Below, in pieces: positions 14,403 to 29,400 of a stretch of 42,155 bases of DNA; positions within the stretch are counted from its first letter, which is position 1, and the number at the start of each line of letters is the position of its first letter. The stretch is from assembly GCA_045538175.1 (NCBI GenBank), contig JAZSQZ010000084.1, forward strand, positions 1 through 42,155, in the 5' to 3' direction. The stretch comes from JAZSQZ01 sp045538175. GTDB taxonomy: Bacteria; Bacillota; Clostridia; Christensenellales; UBA1242. A program made the translations under genes and the position numbers. Under the pieces are notes generated by a model. The model did no database searches. It was not told where the DNA came from and was given only the letters and a program-made list of their open reading frames with translations.

Positions 14403-17400
14403 AAACGAAAGAAAGTTTTAATTTCGCTTGTTGTTTTGTTATGCGTAATTTCAGGTGTCGTTGGATTGGTCGTCTTAATGACAGGTGCGATTACTGTTAA
14501 GTTTGTAACAGCCCCATTTAACGATATGCCAACTATCAGTTTGCGAAAAGGCGATACGTTGCCGGATATAGATGATCCGACCAGTGCAGATATTGGGTAC
14601 ATCTTCACTGGCTGGTACGAAGATCCAGACTACAGAATTCCTTTCGAAGATTTTGATAAGCCTGTTGAAAAGAGTATGACTCTTTATGCAGGATGGGACA
14701 CAATTACTACCAAAGTTAACATTTACTCAAAGAACTTATACGAAAAAGATTCCGATAGATATGTTTATATCGGTACAATTGAAGGAAAGTATACACAAGA
14801 TTATCAACTTGCAAATGCAAACTTGATATTCACAACAGATGATGGCACAGGTTTCCAAGTTGGCGATGTTTTATATGAAGACGAAGTCAATATGGGTGTT
14901 TCAAAAGCAACCTATGGTCAATTCATTAGATTATTCTATCAACTTGTTGGTTTCTCAGATACAAAAGATGGCGGAATTACATATCAACCAACAGATGCTT
15001 ATACATTTAAAAACCATGATACAACATTATATCTACACTATATCGGTAATGAAGCTGATATCAATCTTAGACCAAACTTCTCGTCGTGTGAAGGTAGTGG
15101 TGATGGCTTAATCGAAGAAGATTATACGACAACAATCACTGCTCGTTTTAGAGAAGAATATATCTTCCCTGAATATACCGGTGCTGCAGTTCCAACATAT
15201 ACATTTGTTGGATGGTCAGACAATCCTGATGCTAAGGTTGGAGATGGTGTTTCAACTATCTACAAGCCAGGCGATGTAAATGAGATTACCGAAAGCAACG
15301 TTACTGACAAAGATACTACTTATTATGCAATATGGCAAAGAAATGAAGTTCAAATCGTAATTGATGCAAACTTTGAAGGAAGTACTCCACAAGAGTTTAC
15401 ATACTACGAAGGTGCATCTATCACATTAAGCACAGGCCCAATTTATGTTGGTGCTACAGACGCTTTTGTTGAACCTGTCCGTACAGGATATGTCCTTATG
15501 GGATATAACACTAAAGCAGATGGTACAGGTGCAATTTATAAAATTGGTGATCCTATCGGTTTAGATAAAGATGGTTCATCACCAGCTTATGACTCAGAAA
15601 ATAATATCTTTATTGTCTATGCACAATGGATTAAACAATATAGTGTTCAATTTAAAGTAAATGAAGATGCTACAGATCTTGCAAGTTGGGATTATGGCGC
15701 AAATTCATACTCAGGTTTCTATTCTTATAATAAAAACCAAACAAATGATGGTTATGGTCAATTCGACTATACAACATCAGTTTCTTATGATTCAGACACA
15801 AAAATTTACACTGTTTCAGGTGTAATTGAAGGTGGAAGCTTTACTCTTCCAACAACAGATTATATTACTCGTTCAAACTATAACTTCAAAGGTTGGGATT
15901 TATATACAAATGTTGAAGTTGGAACTTATCCAAACAATTCAACTTACGTTGTAGACCCTGCTGATGATATCGAAAACATTGGTACAATCACTTTCTATGC
16001 AATTTGGGAAGGTGGCGAAATCAATGTAACAATTTATACAAACAATACTCAAGATAATATTGTTATTGAAAGAATCATCTATGGTTCAACAATGACAATC
16101 AACAACTTTGACGGTGAAATCACAGTCCTTAATGGAAAAGAAAACACACTCGTCAAACAATTTACATTAACAAAAGAAGGTTACACATTAAAGGGCTTTA
16201 CCTTTAATAATGTAGCTACTTGCCTTGATGACTCTGGTTGCCCAGCAGAAGTTATAAACGGAAGCTTTGCAATCAAGACAAGAGCACTTTATGCTCACTG
16301 GGACATCAACCTTTATTCATTAACACTTAACTACAATGGTGGTGCTTTTGAACAAAGAGGCGAAAAAACTCAAGACTACTTCTATGGTTCAGACATTGTT
16401 TTACTTGATGAAACATCTGTAACAAGAACAGGTTGGAAATTCCTTGGTTGGAGCTTTACAGCATCTATTGCTGGTAAAACACCAGAATTTACATCAGCTG
16501 GTACTCTTGTTTATACAGGTAACAACGATGCTATCTTAAATCCAGGCGAAGCTTATTCATTTGAATTCACAATGCCTGCAAGAAATGTTGAACTTTATGC
16601 AGCTTGGGAAAAGATTTATACAATCACATTATACGAAGATGGTACTGCTACAAGTAGAACTGCTCTTGTAAATGTTGGTGGAAATTCACAACTTACAGCA
16701 GGTAGCGAATTTACACTTGCAGTTCCTGATGAATTCGTAGACTTAAAACAACATATTTTAGATACAGGTTGGACTGTTATCTGGTCAACAAACAAAGATC
16801 TTTCTTTAGGTGTTGGCGAAGGCTTTGACGCATTAACAATCTACAGACTTGGTGGCCTTAACTTCCCACTTAGAGATTTAGGTTTAAGCCAAGATGGTAA
16901 AGACAACCTTGAACTTTATGCAATGTGGTACAATGTTGAATTCACAACAGAGGAAACACACACAGGAGATATTGCTTCTCGTACAGTTGCAAAAGGTGCT
17001 TATGTAAATATTCCTGATGGTACAAGGTTTGAAGTTGATTTTAAGACTTTCGACCATTGGACATTAACAGGTACAGATACATACTCATATCGTGAAAGTT
17101 ATCAAGTTATGTCATCACTTACAGGTTATACAGTAACATTTAAAGCTATCTTTATTTGGAATCCTGTATATATCCGTTTATATAATGATGGCAACATGAT
17201 TCATTACGATCATTATGATCCAAATACAACAAATTCTTATAATTTAGCTGCTACAGGAAAACTTCCTCCAACACCTGAATTAAATAGAAGAATTAAACTT
17301 ATTACTGATGGTGTAAACGAATATGCTCTTGACGAATTAGAAAATATTGCTCTTCCATTACCAAATGATTCAAGAGTAACTTTTGAAGAAGGAACATATT

Positions 17401-20400
17401 GGTTTGATTTAACAGTAGTATGGCAAGACCTTTACACTGTTTCATACAATGCAAATGGTGGTAACGGTACAATTCCTAGCGTAACAAAAGATGTTGGTGC
17501 ATCATTTATTGCTGCAGACAACACATTTACACTTGCAAATTACACATTTGCTGGTTGGAACACTCAAGAAGATGGTTTAGGCACAACTTATGCTGCTGGT
17601 CAAGAAGTTACAGATATCACTGAAAATACTGTTCTTTATGCAAAATGGGTTGGTGTTCCTGTAAAAATCACTCTTGATATAAATCAAGCTGCTGTTGTTG
17701 GCGCTACTGTTTCAACAACAATGACAGAACTTACAGTAACAAAAGGTTACAAAGATTCACTTACAATCGCTGAAGACTTTGAAGATTATGCAGAACCTAC
17801 TGTTTCAAGTCCACAATTCACATTTGGTGGTTGGTTATATACAGACGGTGTTAGTGAAGAAATCTATTACGAATATGACATCATTAAATTATGGTTAGTT
17901 ATTGATGATGGTTCATTATTTGATACTGCAAGCGACACTTATCAATATACATTTAAGGCTATCTGGATTGAACAAGAATTTGAATTAGTTCTTGACTTCA
18001 ACGGTGGTAACTTCGATGGTAGAGAAACAGAAACATTAACAGTTAAAGTTTCTCAAGGTACAGTTGATTTAAGCCCATACTTTGTTGCAACAAAAGAAGA
18101 CTGCAGATTTGATGGCTGGAAGAGCGAAGATGGCTCAGTCACATTAAAATATTCAGCAGTTGGTAAAGCAACATATACTATTGTCGCAAAGAACGAAAAA
18201 CTTATTGCACAATGGGTTTTACAAAGAACTTTAAGTTTTGACGGAAACGGAAATACAGGTGGTGTTGTTCCACCATCAATCACACAAGATGATGGTTCTG
18301 AATTCGCAATTATCAATGCTGGTGCTCCTGTTTCAAGAGCACGTGCAATATTTGTTGGTTGGTCAACAAATCCTATTCCAACAGAAAGTGACACAATCTA
18401 TCAATATGGTGATGAAATTGGTGTATTAACATCAAACATGAAACTCTATGCTGTTTGGAAATCAAAAGTCACTTTTGTTGCTAACACACCTAAATACACA
18501 GATCCTGGAACTCTTGATTTAGTTTCATACGAAATCTCAGGATTTGAAGGTGAATTATCATACGATAGTGGTAATGATGTTTACTATATCGAAAGATATT
18601 GTGGCATGACTGTTTCTATTGCAGAACTTGAAACATACAAGTTTGCAATTGATAGCCAAGGTTACAGCTTCTTTGGTTGGAGCTTAACTTCAACAGGTTC
18701 TAAGATTTCAGACAGAATCTTGGTTGACGGCGACAAATCTATTTACGCAATGTGGAACGAAAATTCTTTCTCACTTAAATTTATTGTTCCTGGCGACGTA
18801 AAAGATACTGTATTTGCAACTTCTCTTGAAAAATTTGGAAAGGCTGTTGTTATTAGAAACATCGGCACTCCAACAAAAGATGGTTATACTTTCTATCGTT
18901 GGACAGTAGGTAGAGATGGTACAGGTGATTGGTATGATGCAACAACAGAAAATCACGATTCATTCTCAATGCCTGCAGATGAAGTTGTATTATATGCACA
19001 ATTTACACCAAACCCTGTTAACATTGTTTTCGAAACAAACGGTGGTGAATTTGAAAGTGCAACTACAAACAAATACATTGCTGAAGGCGTTTTCGGTGGA
19101 AGCATTAAACTTCCTACAAACGAAACAGCACAAGGCGTATACAAAAAACAATACTATACACTTTCACACTGGACTTTAGATGCTGCAGGTGAAACTCAAG
19201 CATTCTATCCAAATGAAACATATTATATTGATGATATTGAAAAAATCACTAATGGCGACACAATCACATTCTATGCTCAATGGATTCAAAACAAAATCTG
19301 GGTAACATTCAACTTTGTTGGTGGTACTTATGATGGTCCTTTGACATTTGATCTTGATCCAGAAAGTCCTACATATAGTGGTTACGAATTCTTAGACTAT
19401 ATCATTGATTCAACACAATCAATTCAACTTATGGTCTACGAAGGTAGCGAATTAAAGATGATTCCTGCTTCATTTATGATTCGTGATGGATATCGTTTAG
19501 CAGGTTTAACAGATGTTAGTGGTGGAGAAAAGAAATTCGATGCTGCTGACCCTGATGGTAACGGTTCTTCAGTATTAGTTACAAGTGAATATTGTACATT
19601 CTATGCTGTTTGGGTAGAACAAGTCAGAGTTGATATCTACGCAAACAAAACACCTGAAGACGAATTTAAACTTTCTATAATGATTGACCGTGGTGCAACA
19701 CTTGACTTTACAGAAGTTAAGGCACTTATGGACGATGTTGCAGTTAAAGATAACTTTATTCTTGATGAATTCCACGACTTTAATGGTTGGAACACACTTG
19801 CAAACGGAAACGGTGCAAGCTATTCATTAGAAGAAGGCAATAACACAGTCCTTATCCAAACACCTACAGTTTCAATTGTTAACAAAGCAACAGCTTTCTA
19901 TGTAGTATATAGAGGTAGATCAGTTGCACTTCAACTTGACTACAATGGTGATAATCATGGTTTAAGCACAAGACCTACACCTATCATTTCTAACTATGAT
20001 GAAAAGGTTGACCTTTCACAATATATTCCTGTTAGAGGTGATAATGATGCTGGTTATGAGTTTAAGGGTTGGGCTTTAAGTTATGATGGTGCAGCAGAAT
20101 ATGCAACAGGCACTGATCACAATACTGATAAGTACTTCACATTAGACCCTGCATTATCAGTTGAAGGTACAATCACTCTTTATGCTGTATGGGCAGAAAA
20201 AGAATTTAGAGTTACATTTAACTTTAACAACAATGCTTTATTTACAGGTGAATTAAACGGCACAACATATACAAATGCTTCAGAAGTAATTGTTCTTGTA
20301 AAATATAACAGTTATATCCCAATGTTTGATACAACAAGACTTTCTGTTATCGATACAAACTATACAGTTATTGGCTGGACATATAGTATGACCGGTACAC

Positions 20401-23400
20401 GTGTAGAAACAACAGCATTCTTACTCATGCCAAACACAGACGTTTCACTTACATTAGAATGGGGTGGAAGCGTTATCACAGTTTTCTATAATGCAAACGG
20501 TGGTACAGGTGTTGGACAAACTAACACAACAATTGGCAACACAATTTCTCTTCACAACGGTAATGGCTTTGTAAGACCTGGTTATAAATTACTTGGCTGG
20601 AGCACAACAAGTGGTGATGATAACGGCGATGTTTATTTCGCTACAGAATCAGAATACACATTCTATTCAGACAACTTTATTGGCACAAAACAAGTTACTT
20701 TCTATGCTGTTTGGGAAAAAACAAACTATACAGCAACATTTAACTTTGTTGGCGCAACATTATACTTAAATGCAGACACACAATTCTCAGATAGTTATGT
20801 TGAAGTTGGTGTAGAATTTGGTGTTGCAAAGACATTGTATAATGATCTTAGAGCAAATGGTAAGACATTTACAGGTTGGAAGAGTGGTTCAGTTTCATTT
20901 GCAAAAACTGACGCAACTTTCGTTCTTGACAACTCTAACTTCTCAAAATACGAATTCTCTGCAACAGATCCAACAAACATTTTATTCACAGCAACTTGGG
21001 CAGCTGATGTTGTAATTACAATTAACCTTGTTGATGCTGTAAAACCTGCAAACAACCGTACACTTACAATTGCATACGGTGCAAGCAGTGCTCTTTCAGG
21101 TATGACAGGTTATAGTGCTCCATCAGTCACATCTTACACAGATGAAACAACAGGCTATGGATATACATTAAATGGTTGGACATTTAATGGAAATGTATAT
21201 ACAGATATTGAAATAATTGAACTCATTATCGGTGATATTAAAGATCCTAATGACAACAATATTATATTAAGAAGTGGTATCTTACCTGATGATGCAAATG
21301 GATCATATACATATGAATTCCTTGCAAATTGGGAAGAAAATCAATATACAATCACATTTAATGCAAACGGTGGTGACCTTCCTGAAGGTATTGAAGATTC
21401 ATTGACTGCTGTTGTAAAGCAATCAGATGGAACTTTTGGCCTTGCAGAGTATGCTCAAGCATTTGTTAAAGATGGTTATCGTCTTGCTGGTTGGAACACA
21501 GCTTCTGACTTTAGTGGTATTGCAATGCTTTACGATGCTGCAGGTGAAGCTGCTTATACAATCCTTCCACAAAATGTAACATTGTATGCTTATTGGGTAG
21601 AACAAATCACAATCACATTCAATGCAAATGCAGATGCAAAAGAAATCACAGGTCAAGTTGAATCAATCATAGCAGATATCAATAGTGGTGTAACACTTCC
21701 TGTATGTGGATTTGCTAGAGTTGGTTATACATTTACCGGTTGGAATACCAATTCAGATGGTTCTGGTTCAAACTATAATCCAGAAACAGCTGTAGCATTT
21801 AATGCAGATACTGTTCTTTATGCTATCTGGTTAGGTAATGAAAAAGATGTTAGAATCAATGGTAATGGATATCAAATTACTGATGGTTCAACAAACGCTC
21901 AAACATTTACTTATAGACTTAAGAGTGGTGACATTGTAGACCTTTCAAAATACTCACAAATTGCAGGCGCTACAGAAATCTTGAAAGGTTGGAACTTAAA
22001 AGCAGACGGAACAGGCGTTGGTTTCGCTGCAACAGGTGTTGGTTCAACATATGTTGTTGATCCTACAGTTGAAGATGTTATCGATATCTACGCTATTTGG
22101 TCAACACAAGTTTATTACGACTTTATGGGTGGTGAATACGGACCAGAAGGTGCTAGAGAAGATTTCTATGTTCAAAATGTAACAGAAACAACTTTCACAG
22201 TTATTCCACAAATTGTTGATACTGCTGAAGGTAGAAAAGAATATGGTCCATTCCGTACAGGTTATGTATTTATTGGATACAGTATGGAATATAAGACATA
22301 CGAAGAATGGTATGCTGCTGGAGGAACAGGTACATTATATACTGATGAAACCTTAGACGAACCAGAAACAAACATCATTATGTATGCTCTTTGGATTCCA
22401 TATAACTACACAATCATTTTTGACAGAGGTGCAACTGTTGAGTTTAGCCCAACAGGAACACTTCCTGGAACAATCTCAACAACATTTGGCAGCACAGTTG
22501 CTCTTCCAGGTGCTGGAACATTAGCTTGTGCAACAGGTACATTTGCTGGTTGGAGATATACATATACTGAAGGTGGCGAAACAAAGACAGTTGACTTTGA
22601 ACCAAACGCAAACTTTGATATGTGGTTAATTGAAGATGGTGGTGATTTGTTTAGTGGCGATGTAGGTCAATACAATGCTACAAACAGAATTACATTGTCA
22701 GCAATTTGGATTTCAAGTAAAGTTATTGTTAGATTCCACTTTGGTGAAGGACGTTATATCGGCGAAACATTAGTTGTAGATACTGATTATGCTGATGGTG
22801 AATCAAGATATAACACAATCTTTACACTTCCAAGCACTGACGAATTCTATCGCAAAGGTTACATGGCTGTTGGTTACTCAAGCACATCAACACAAAACGT
22901 AACAGCAGAATTTGAAGGTGGATACAATTATCTTGTTACAACTCCAGGAAATCAAGTAAAAGATTTCTATGTAGTATGGAAAGAAGCAAAAGCTTATATC
23001 AAAGACCGTATTACAATTGGTGCAACAACAGTTGAAAAATATTATGCAACATTTGCTGAGGCAATGATTGATGCAAGAACAGACGAAATTATTTACTTAA
23101 TTGCAAACGTTGATATCTTGTCAACACTTGAAGTTAATAAGTCTGTAACAATTCTTGCTGAAGAATCAACTGAAATCACAATTTCTCGTGGTGAAAGCTT
23201 TACAACAAGTGAAGGTTACACTGCAATGATTAAAGTTAAGAATGATGTATCTTTGACATTTGGTTCAGAAGATGCAACAGGCACACTTAACATTACAGGT
23301 ACAAAAATCAATACAAATGTTGGTTCTATCTTTGAATTGACAAGTTCTTCAACACTTACTATCAATAATGGTGTTAACATTAAAGACAACCACGCTACAA

Positions 23401-26400
23401 ACGGTGGTGCTATCAATAGCGTTGGTGGTACATTCATTATGAATGGTGGTACAATCTCTAATGTTTCAGCAACAACAAATGGTGGTGCTATCTTTACACA
23501 AAATGCTAATGTTACACTTAACGGTGGTACAATTACATTGGCTTCTGCTAACCAATATGGTGGTGCATTATATATTGATGGCGGTACACAATTCTCAATG
23601 GGTGAGAGCGTAACACTTTCATACAACAAAGCTATCGAAGGTGGTGCAATTTACTATGCTAGCGTTTTCTCAACAGATGATGGTGCTGGTGGACAACTTT
23701 ATAACACAATTCTTGGTGGTACAATCACATATAGTAACAATGGCGAAACAATTTCAAGCACAAGAAGAGGTGGTGCAATCTATGTTGCTGCTGGTACTTT
23801 AATCATCAACAACCTTGTTGCAACAAACAACTATGCTTGGGACGGTGCTGCTATTTACCTTAGAGAAGGTCAAGTTACAATTAACGGTGGTACTTATACA
23901 AACAATACTGCTTCTGGTAACGCTGGTGCAATTTACGCACACGGTATCACAAGCGAAACAAGACTTATTATCGCTGATGCAAACATTAGTGATAACTGGG
24001 CAAAAGCTGCAGCTGGTGCAATTTACATCGGTGGTAGCGTTTCTGCAGCAATCAGTGGCGAAACAGTTATTTCTGGCAACAATGCTGCACACAAATATGA
24101 ATTTGAAAAATATTCATATGACACAGCTAAATCAAACTATGGTGGTGCTATCTACCTTGTTGGTATCCTTGTAATTGAAGGCACAACAGAAATTACATCA
24201 AACACAGCTTACACTGGTGGTGCTATTTATGCAGCAGTTGGTGCAAACTTAACAATCAATTCTGGTGAAATTTCATCAAACAAGGCAGTTGGTTCTGGTG
24301 TTGAAGGTTTTGGTGGTGGTTTATACCTTACAGATTCAGCAAGATTTGTAGTAACAGGTTCTTCAACAGTTATTACTGCAAACATTGCTCCTGCTCAAGG
24401 TGCAAACATTTACTACAACTCAACAAATGTTAACTCAACAATCAGTGCTGGTGCTACTATCAGTAATGGTATTTCACAAGCAATGCTTGATGAAGTCGAA
24501 ACAAACACTTATGGTGGCAACTTATATATTGCAAAAGGTAAAGTAACCCTTGACGGTGGTGTTATCTCTGGTGCTGTTGACTATACATATGGTGCTGGTG
24601 TTTATGTTGCATATGGCGCTGCATTCGATATGAAGGGTAGCGAAAGTGCAATCGTAAACAACAGTGGTTACAATGGTGCTGCAATTTATAGTGCTGGTAC
24701 ATTTGGTATGTACGGTGGTATCATCAAGGGTAATACATCTTTAGATGAATTCCCAATTTATATTGGTACTCCAACTAGTGTATCTACATTTAGTGGTGAC
24801 TTAAACATTGCTTTAGGACAAATTGTTTATGTTGGTGCACAAACCATCAATGCATTAGGTGTTGTTACAAACACAGCTGTTGTAGAAGAAGGTCCAGATG
24901 CTCCTGCAGAACCTGACGATGTTTACTTTGCAGAAGTCGGCGAAGCTGTTCCAATTATCTTAAGATTAGATTCATATCCAATCACAGCTGCTGACCTTGG
25001 CAAGAGAGTTGTTAAATTTGATACAGTTGAATCATTAGAAGCTTCAGGCGAAGTATTCGCAATCGAAGCAACTGACTTTAGATTGTTCAAAGGTACAACT
25101 GCAGAAACAGAAACATACTTAGTTGTTTCTTATGCAAAATTCTATATCTTCTTCTATGAATTATCAGAAGATCCTACAGTCGTTTTAACAAACGTTGAAA
25201 TGATTGAAACAATCTATGGACATAACTTTAGCGAATATGCTGATCTTGTAAATGCTGCAACAGCATACAGAACAGGTCACACATTTGAAGGTTGGTTCTA
25301 TAGAAATGGTGCAATGTCAGAACTTGCATTTGAAGAAATTCAACAATACCATAATGATGGTGGAGATATCTTCGATGGAAGATTTGATATGCTTAACTTC
25401 AATACTTTAATTACAAATAATGCAACAATCCCTGCAAACAATATGTGCTTAGTTGCAAAATGGGATGTTTGGGATTTCACTGTAAAATTTGCAATTTCAA
25501 GTGAAGAAGTTTCAGAAGGCGTATTCGAATATGAATATGTAAAATTCACAGATGACAGCGATATCGAAGTTATGTTGTCATACGGTGGAGAATTAACAAT
25601 GCCTACTAAGTCAGCTGACGGTAGCATTGAATATTCAATGAATGCAAAATCAGCTTCATACAGACTTCCAAATTACAGCTTCAATGGAAATTGGACATTT
25701 GGTAGTTATGAGTACACAGCTGGCTCAACATTCGATTTCACATTTACAAACTTAAATATTGCAGAAGTTGACTGCCCAGATGGTAGTGTAATTACATTTG
25801 TTGCTAACTGGGAAATCAATAAGATTACAATCGTTATTGATGCAAACGGTGGTAACGGTGGTTATAGCTACACATTAGACGCAGGTTCATACTTCTCAAT
25901 TCCAAAAGCTGAAGAAGCAATATTTGTTGGTGCATCCTCAAGATTTGTATACTTAAATGGAATGAAACTTGCTTCATTCAACAGTGCTGCTAATGGTTCA
26001 GGTAAATCATACGCATTAGGTCAAACAGATGCTGTTGTTCCAGATAGATACAATCCTGCACTTGCAGGCACAGAAGGTTATGTATATGCTACAGATTCAA
26101 AATTCACAGTTTATGCTCAATGGAGTGAAGCTGAAGCATATATTAAAGATGGTCTTAATATCAATGGTACAAAACACAACAACTACTTCAATACTTTAGC
26201 TGAAGCATTGTCAGCAGCTGTTGATGGTGATACAGTTGGTATCTTAAGAAACATCAACACAACAAGTACAATCGTCATCGGTAAGAAGTTAACTCTTGTT
26301 GCTGATGGTGAATACTCAATTTCTCGTAGTGGATTTGATGCAGAAGTTATCCGTGTAACCGGTGATTTAACATTAGGAAACGAAAGTGGTTATAATATTA

Positions 26401-29400
26401 TAACTATTAACGGTAACAAGACAGGAACTGCTACAAAGAGTGCTGTTATCGTTGCACCAGGGGCAGTATTTACAATGAATGCTTGCTCACAAGTTAGAAA
26501 CAACCGTGCAGAAAACGGTGGTGGTGTATACGTAGAAGGCACATTCATTATGAACGGTGGTACAATCGACGGTAACGACGCAATCAAGAATCTTGGTAAC
26601 ACAGGTCTTGGTGGTGCTGTATATGTCGCAGAAAATGCTAAGTTCATTATGAACAACGGTGTAATCAGCAATAACTTCGCAACAAACGGTGGTGGTGTAT
26701 ACTTAACAGCTGGTGCAAGCCTTAGCTTGCTCGGTGGTACAATTGGTAAGAATGCTCAACCTAACACAGCAACAAACGGTGGTGGCTTGTACATTACTGC
26801 AGATGCTGGTGCAATTGACCTTTCAGGTGGTTCAATTGAAAACAACGCTGCTGAATATGGTGCTGGTATCTACAACGAAAAAGAAATGATCTTTGAAGGC
26901 ATGAGCGTTTCAAACAACAACGCTTCAAGCAACGGTGGTGGTATCTATACAATTGCTCCTATCACAATTAGAAATGGTTTAATTGATGGAAACACTGCAA
27001 GAATCAATGGTGGTGGTATTTACGCTGATTCAACAGAAATTTATCTTCCTTCAGCAGTTATTTCAAATAACACTGCAAAAGTTGGTGGTGGTATCTATGC
27101 TGATAAGTCAAATCTTATTATGGAAGCTGCTTCAGTTGATTCAACAAACATCAAAGTTGATGGAAACAAAGCTCAAAACGGTGCTGGTATTGCAGTCATT
27201 GGTACATCTGCAAAACAAGCAACAGTAAAAATTGTTAACTACGTAATCTCAGGTAACACATATGCTGGTAGTGGTAGCCGTGGTGGTGGTCTCTACGTTT
27301 CATATGCAAACGTTCAAATCTTAGGTGCTACATCTATTGAAAGAAACGGTACAACAGCAACTCCTGTTGAATATGGTGCTGGTGTATATGTTGCAGCAGG
27401 TGCTGTAGTCGACTTTATGGCAAATGAAGATGCTGACGGTGTCCCAATCTCAGCTAAGATTGCAAACAACGTTGCAACAAACGGTGGTGGCGTATTCGTA
27501 GCTGCAGGTAAATTTAGAATGTTTGCAAATACAAGTATCGACAACAACGATGCTCAAAACGGTGCTGGTGTTTATATCAGTGGCACAGGTGTATTTGAAC
27601 TTATCGATGGTACTATTACATCTAACGATGCAAAAGTAAACGGTGCTGGTATTTATAATGCATCATCAGGTGCTTCACAACTTAAAGGTGGTACTATTAC
27701 AAGCAACACAGCAGTTGGTGCTGGTGGTGGTATCTATATCGCATCTAATGCTATCACATTAGACGGTGCAACCATTACAGGCAACAAGGCTGCAAATGGT
27801 GGTGCTGTATACGTTATGTCTGAATCAAACGTTGTTTCTAAGTTTATTGTTGTATCAGGTTCTGTTAAATCTAACTCAGCAACAGCAATCGGTGCAGGCG
27901 TATTAGTTGATGGTACATATGCAACACTCGAACTCAATGGTTTCATTAACATTGATAATGTTTACTTAAAAGACAATGCAAAACCTATTGCAGTACTTGG
28001 TGGTTCAACTCTTAAAGATATCACAACCTTAATGGTAGATTTCGAAGTATTAAGAGTTGGTAGAATTGTTGCTGAATTTGCAGATATTGCAGAAGAAGCA
28101 TTTATCACACCTGTACACGACAGTTACTATGTAGAAGCTGTTGAAAGACAATTGATTTTAAGAAAATATGCAACATTTGTTACAATCAATCCAAACGGTG
28201 GAACATTGATATATGATGGAAACACATATACAACAACATTCACTGTTGATATTGGTAACGGCAAACCAATGAAATTCTTAGGAAACATTGAAAACGGCCG
28301 TGTTGGTTATATCTTAAATTCAAATTATATGGGTAGCGATGGCTTAACATACAATAGTTCAAGTGTAATGGTTAGATATGAACTTACTCTTGATGCTCAA
28401 TGGGAATCAATCGTATTTACTGTTAAGTATGTACTTGATGGCAAAGAACTTGATGCTCAAAAAGTTTCAAAAGATTATGCAGAAAAAGTCACATTATACG
28501 ACCCAACTATTGAATACCATACATTTGAAGGTTGGATCCTTAATTGGAAGGAAGGTGGAGTATTAAAAACAAATTCAACACCTTACGCAAAAGGAAGTGT
28601 TCTTAACCTTACAAAGAACGTTGGCTCAAATGCATTGACAGATGATGATTACGAATCTGTTATTGCAAATGGTGCTGTTATCTACTTAGTCGGCGAAAAC
28701 AAACCAAACGAAGTTGCCTTAACTTTAAGAAATGGTTTGGCTGATGATAAGACACATCAAGAAACATTGTATCAAAAGGATCTTGAATTAGACCTTGCTG
28801 ATTACTTTGAAACATTCTTCAATGATGGCCATATCCTTATCGGTTGGGCTGAATCAGACGGTGGTGTAACAAAGTATGCTTATAACGATGTTATTGATAT
28901 CTCTAACTTAACTAAAGTAGAACTTTATGCAAAATGGGTTGCAGCTGACGCATATGTTTGCAACGCTGATGGCTCAAATGCAGTTTACTATCAAGAATTA
29001 AGTGCAGCTTTCGAAGCTGTCCAAAACGGACAAACACTTGTCTTGTTAAGAAACAAAACACTTACAAGCACAATCACAATTATCAATAAGAATATTAAGA
29101 TTACAGCAAGAGGCAATTATGCTCTTACTCGTGACGTTGTATTCCTTAAAGGTGATATGATTGTTGTTGGTGAAAACGCAACTGTTGAATTTGTTGGTGG
29201 CTCTGGTGCAACTCTTACATTGCACGGTGGCGCAACATACAATGGTGCAGGAAACCCTACAACTGTTGCTACAGGAAGTGTTGTTACAACAACATCTTCA
29301 GGTAAAGCAGTCTTGGGTGAAGGTTTAGTTATTACAAACAACAACGCTCAATCAACAACTGCAACTATTACAGGTTATGTTGAAATCGTTGGTGGTAACT

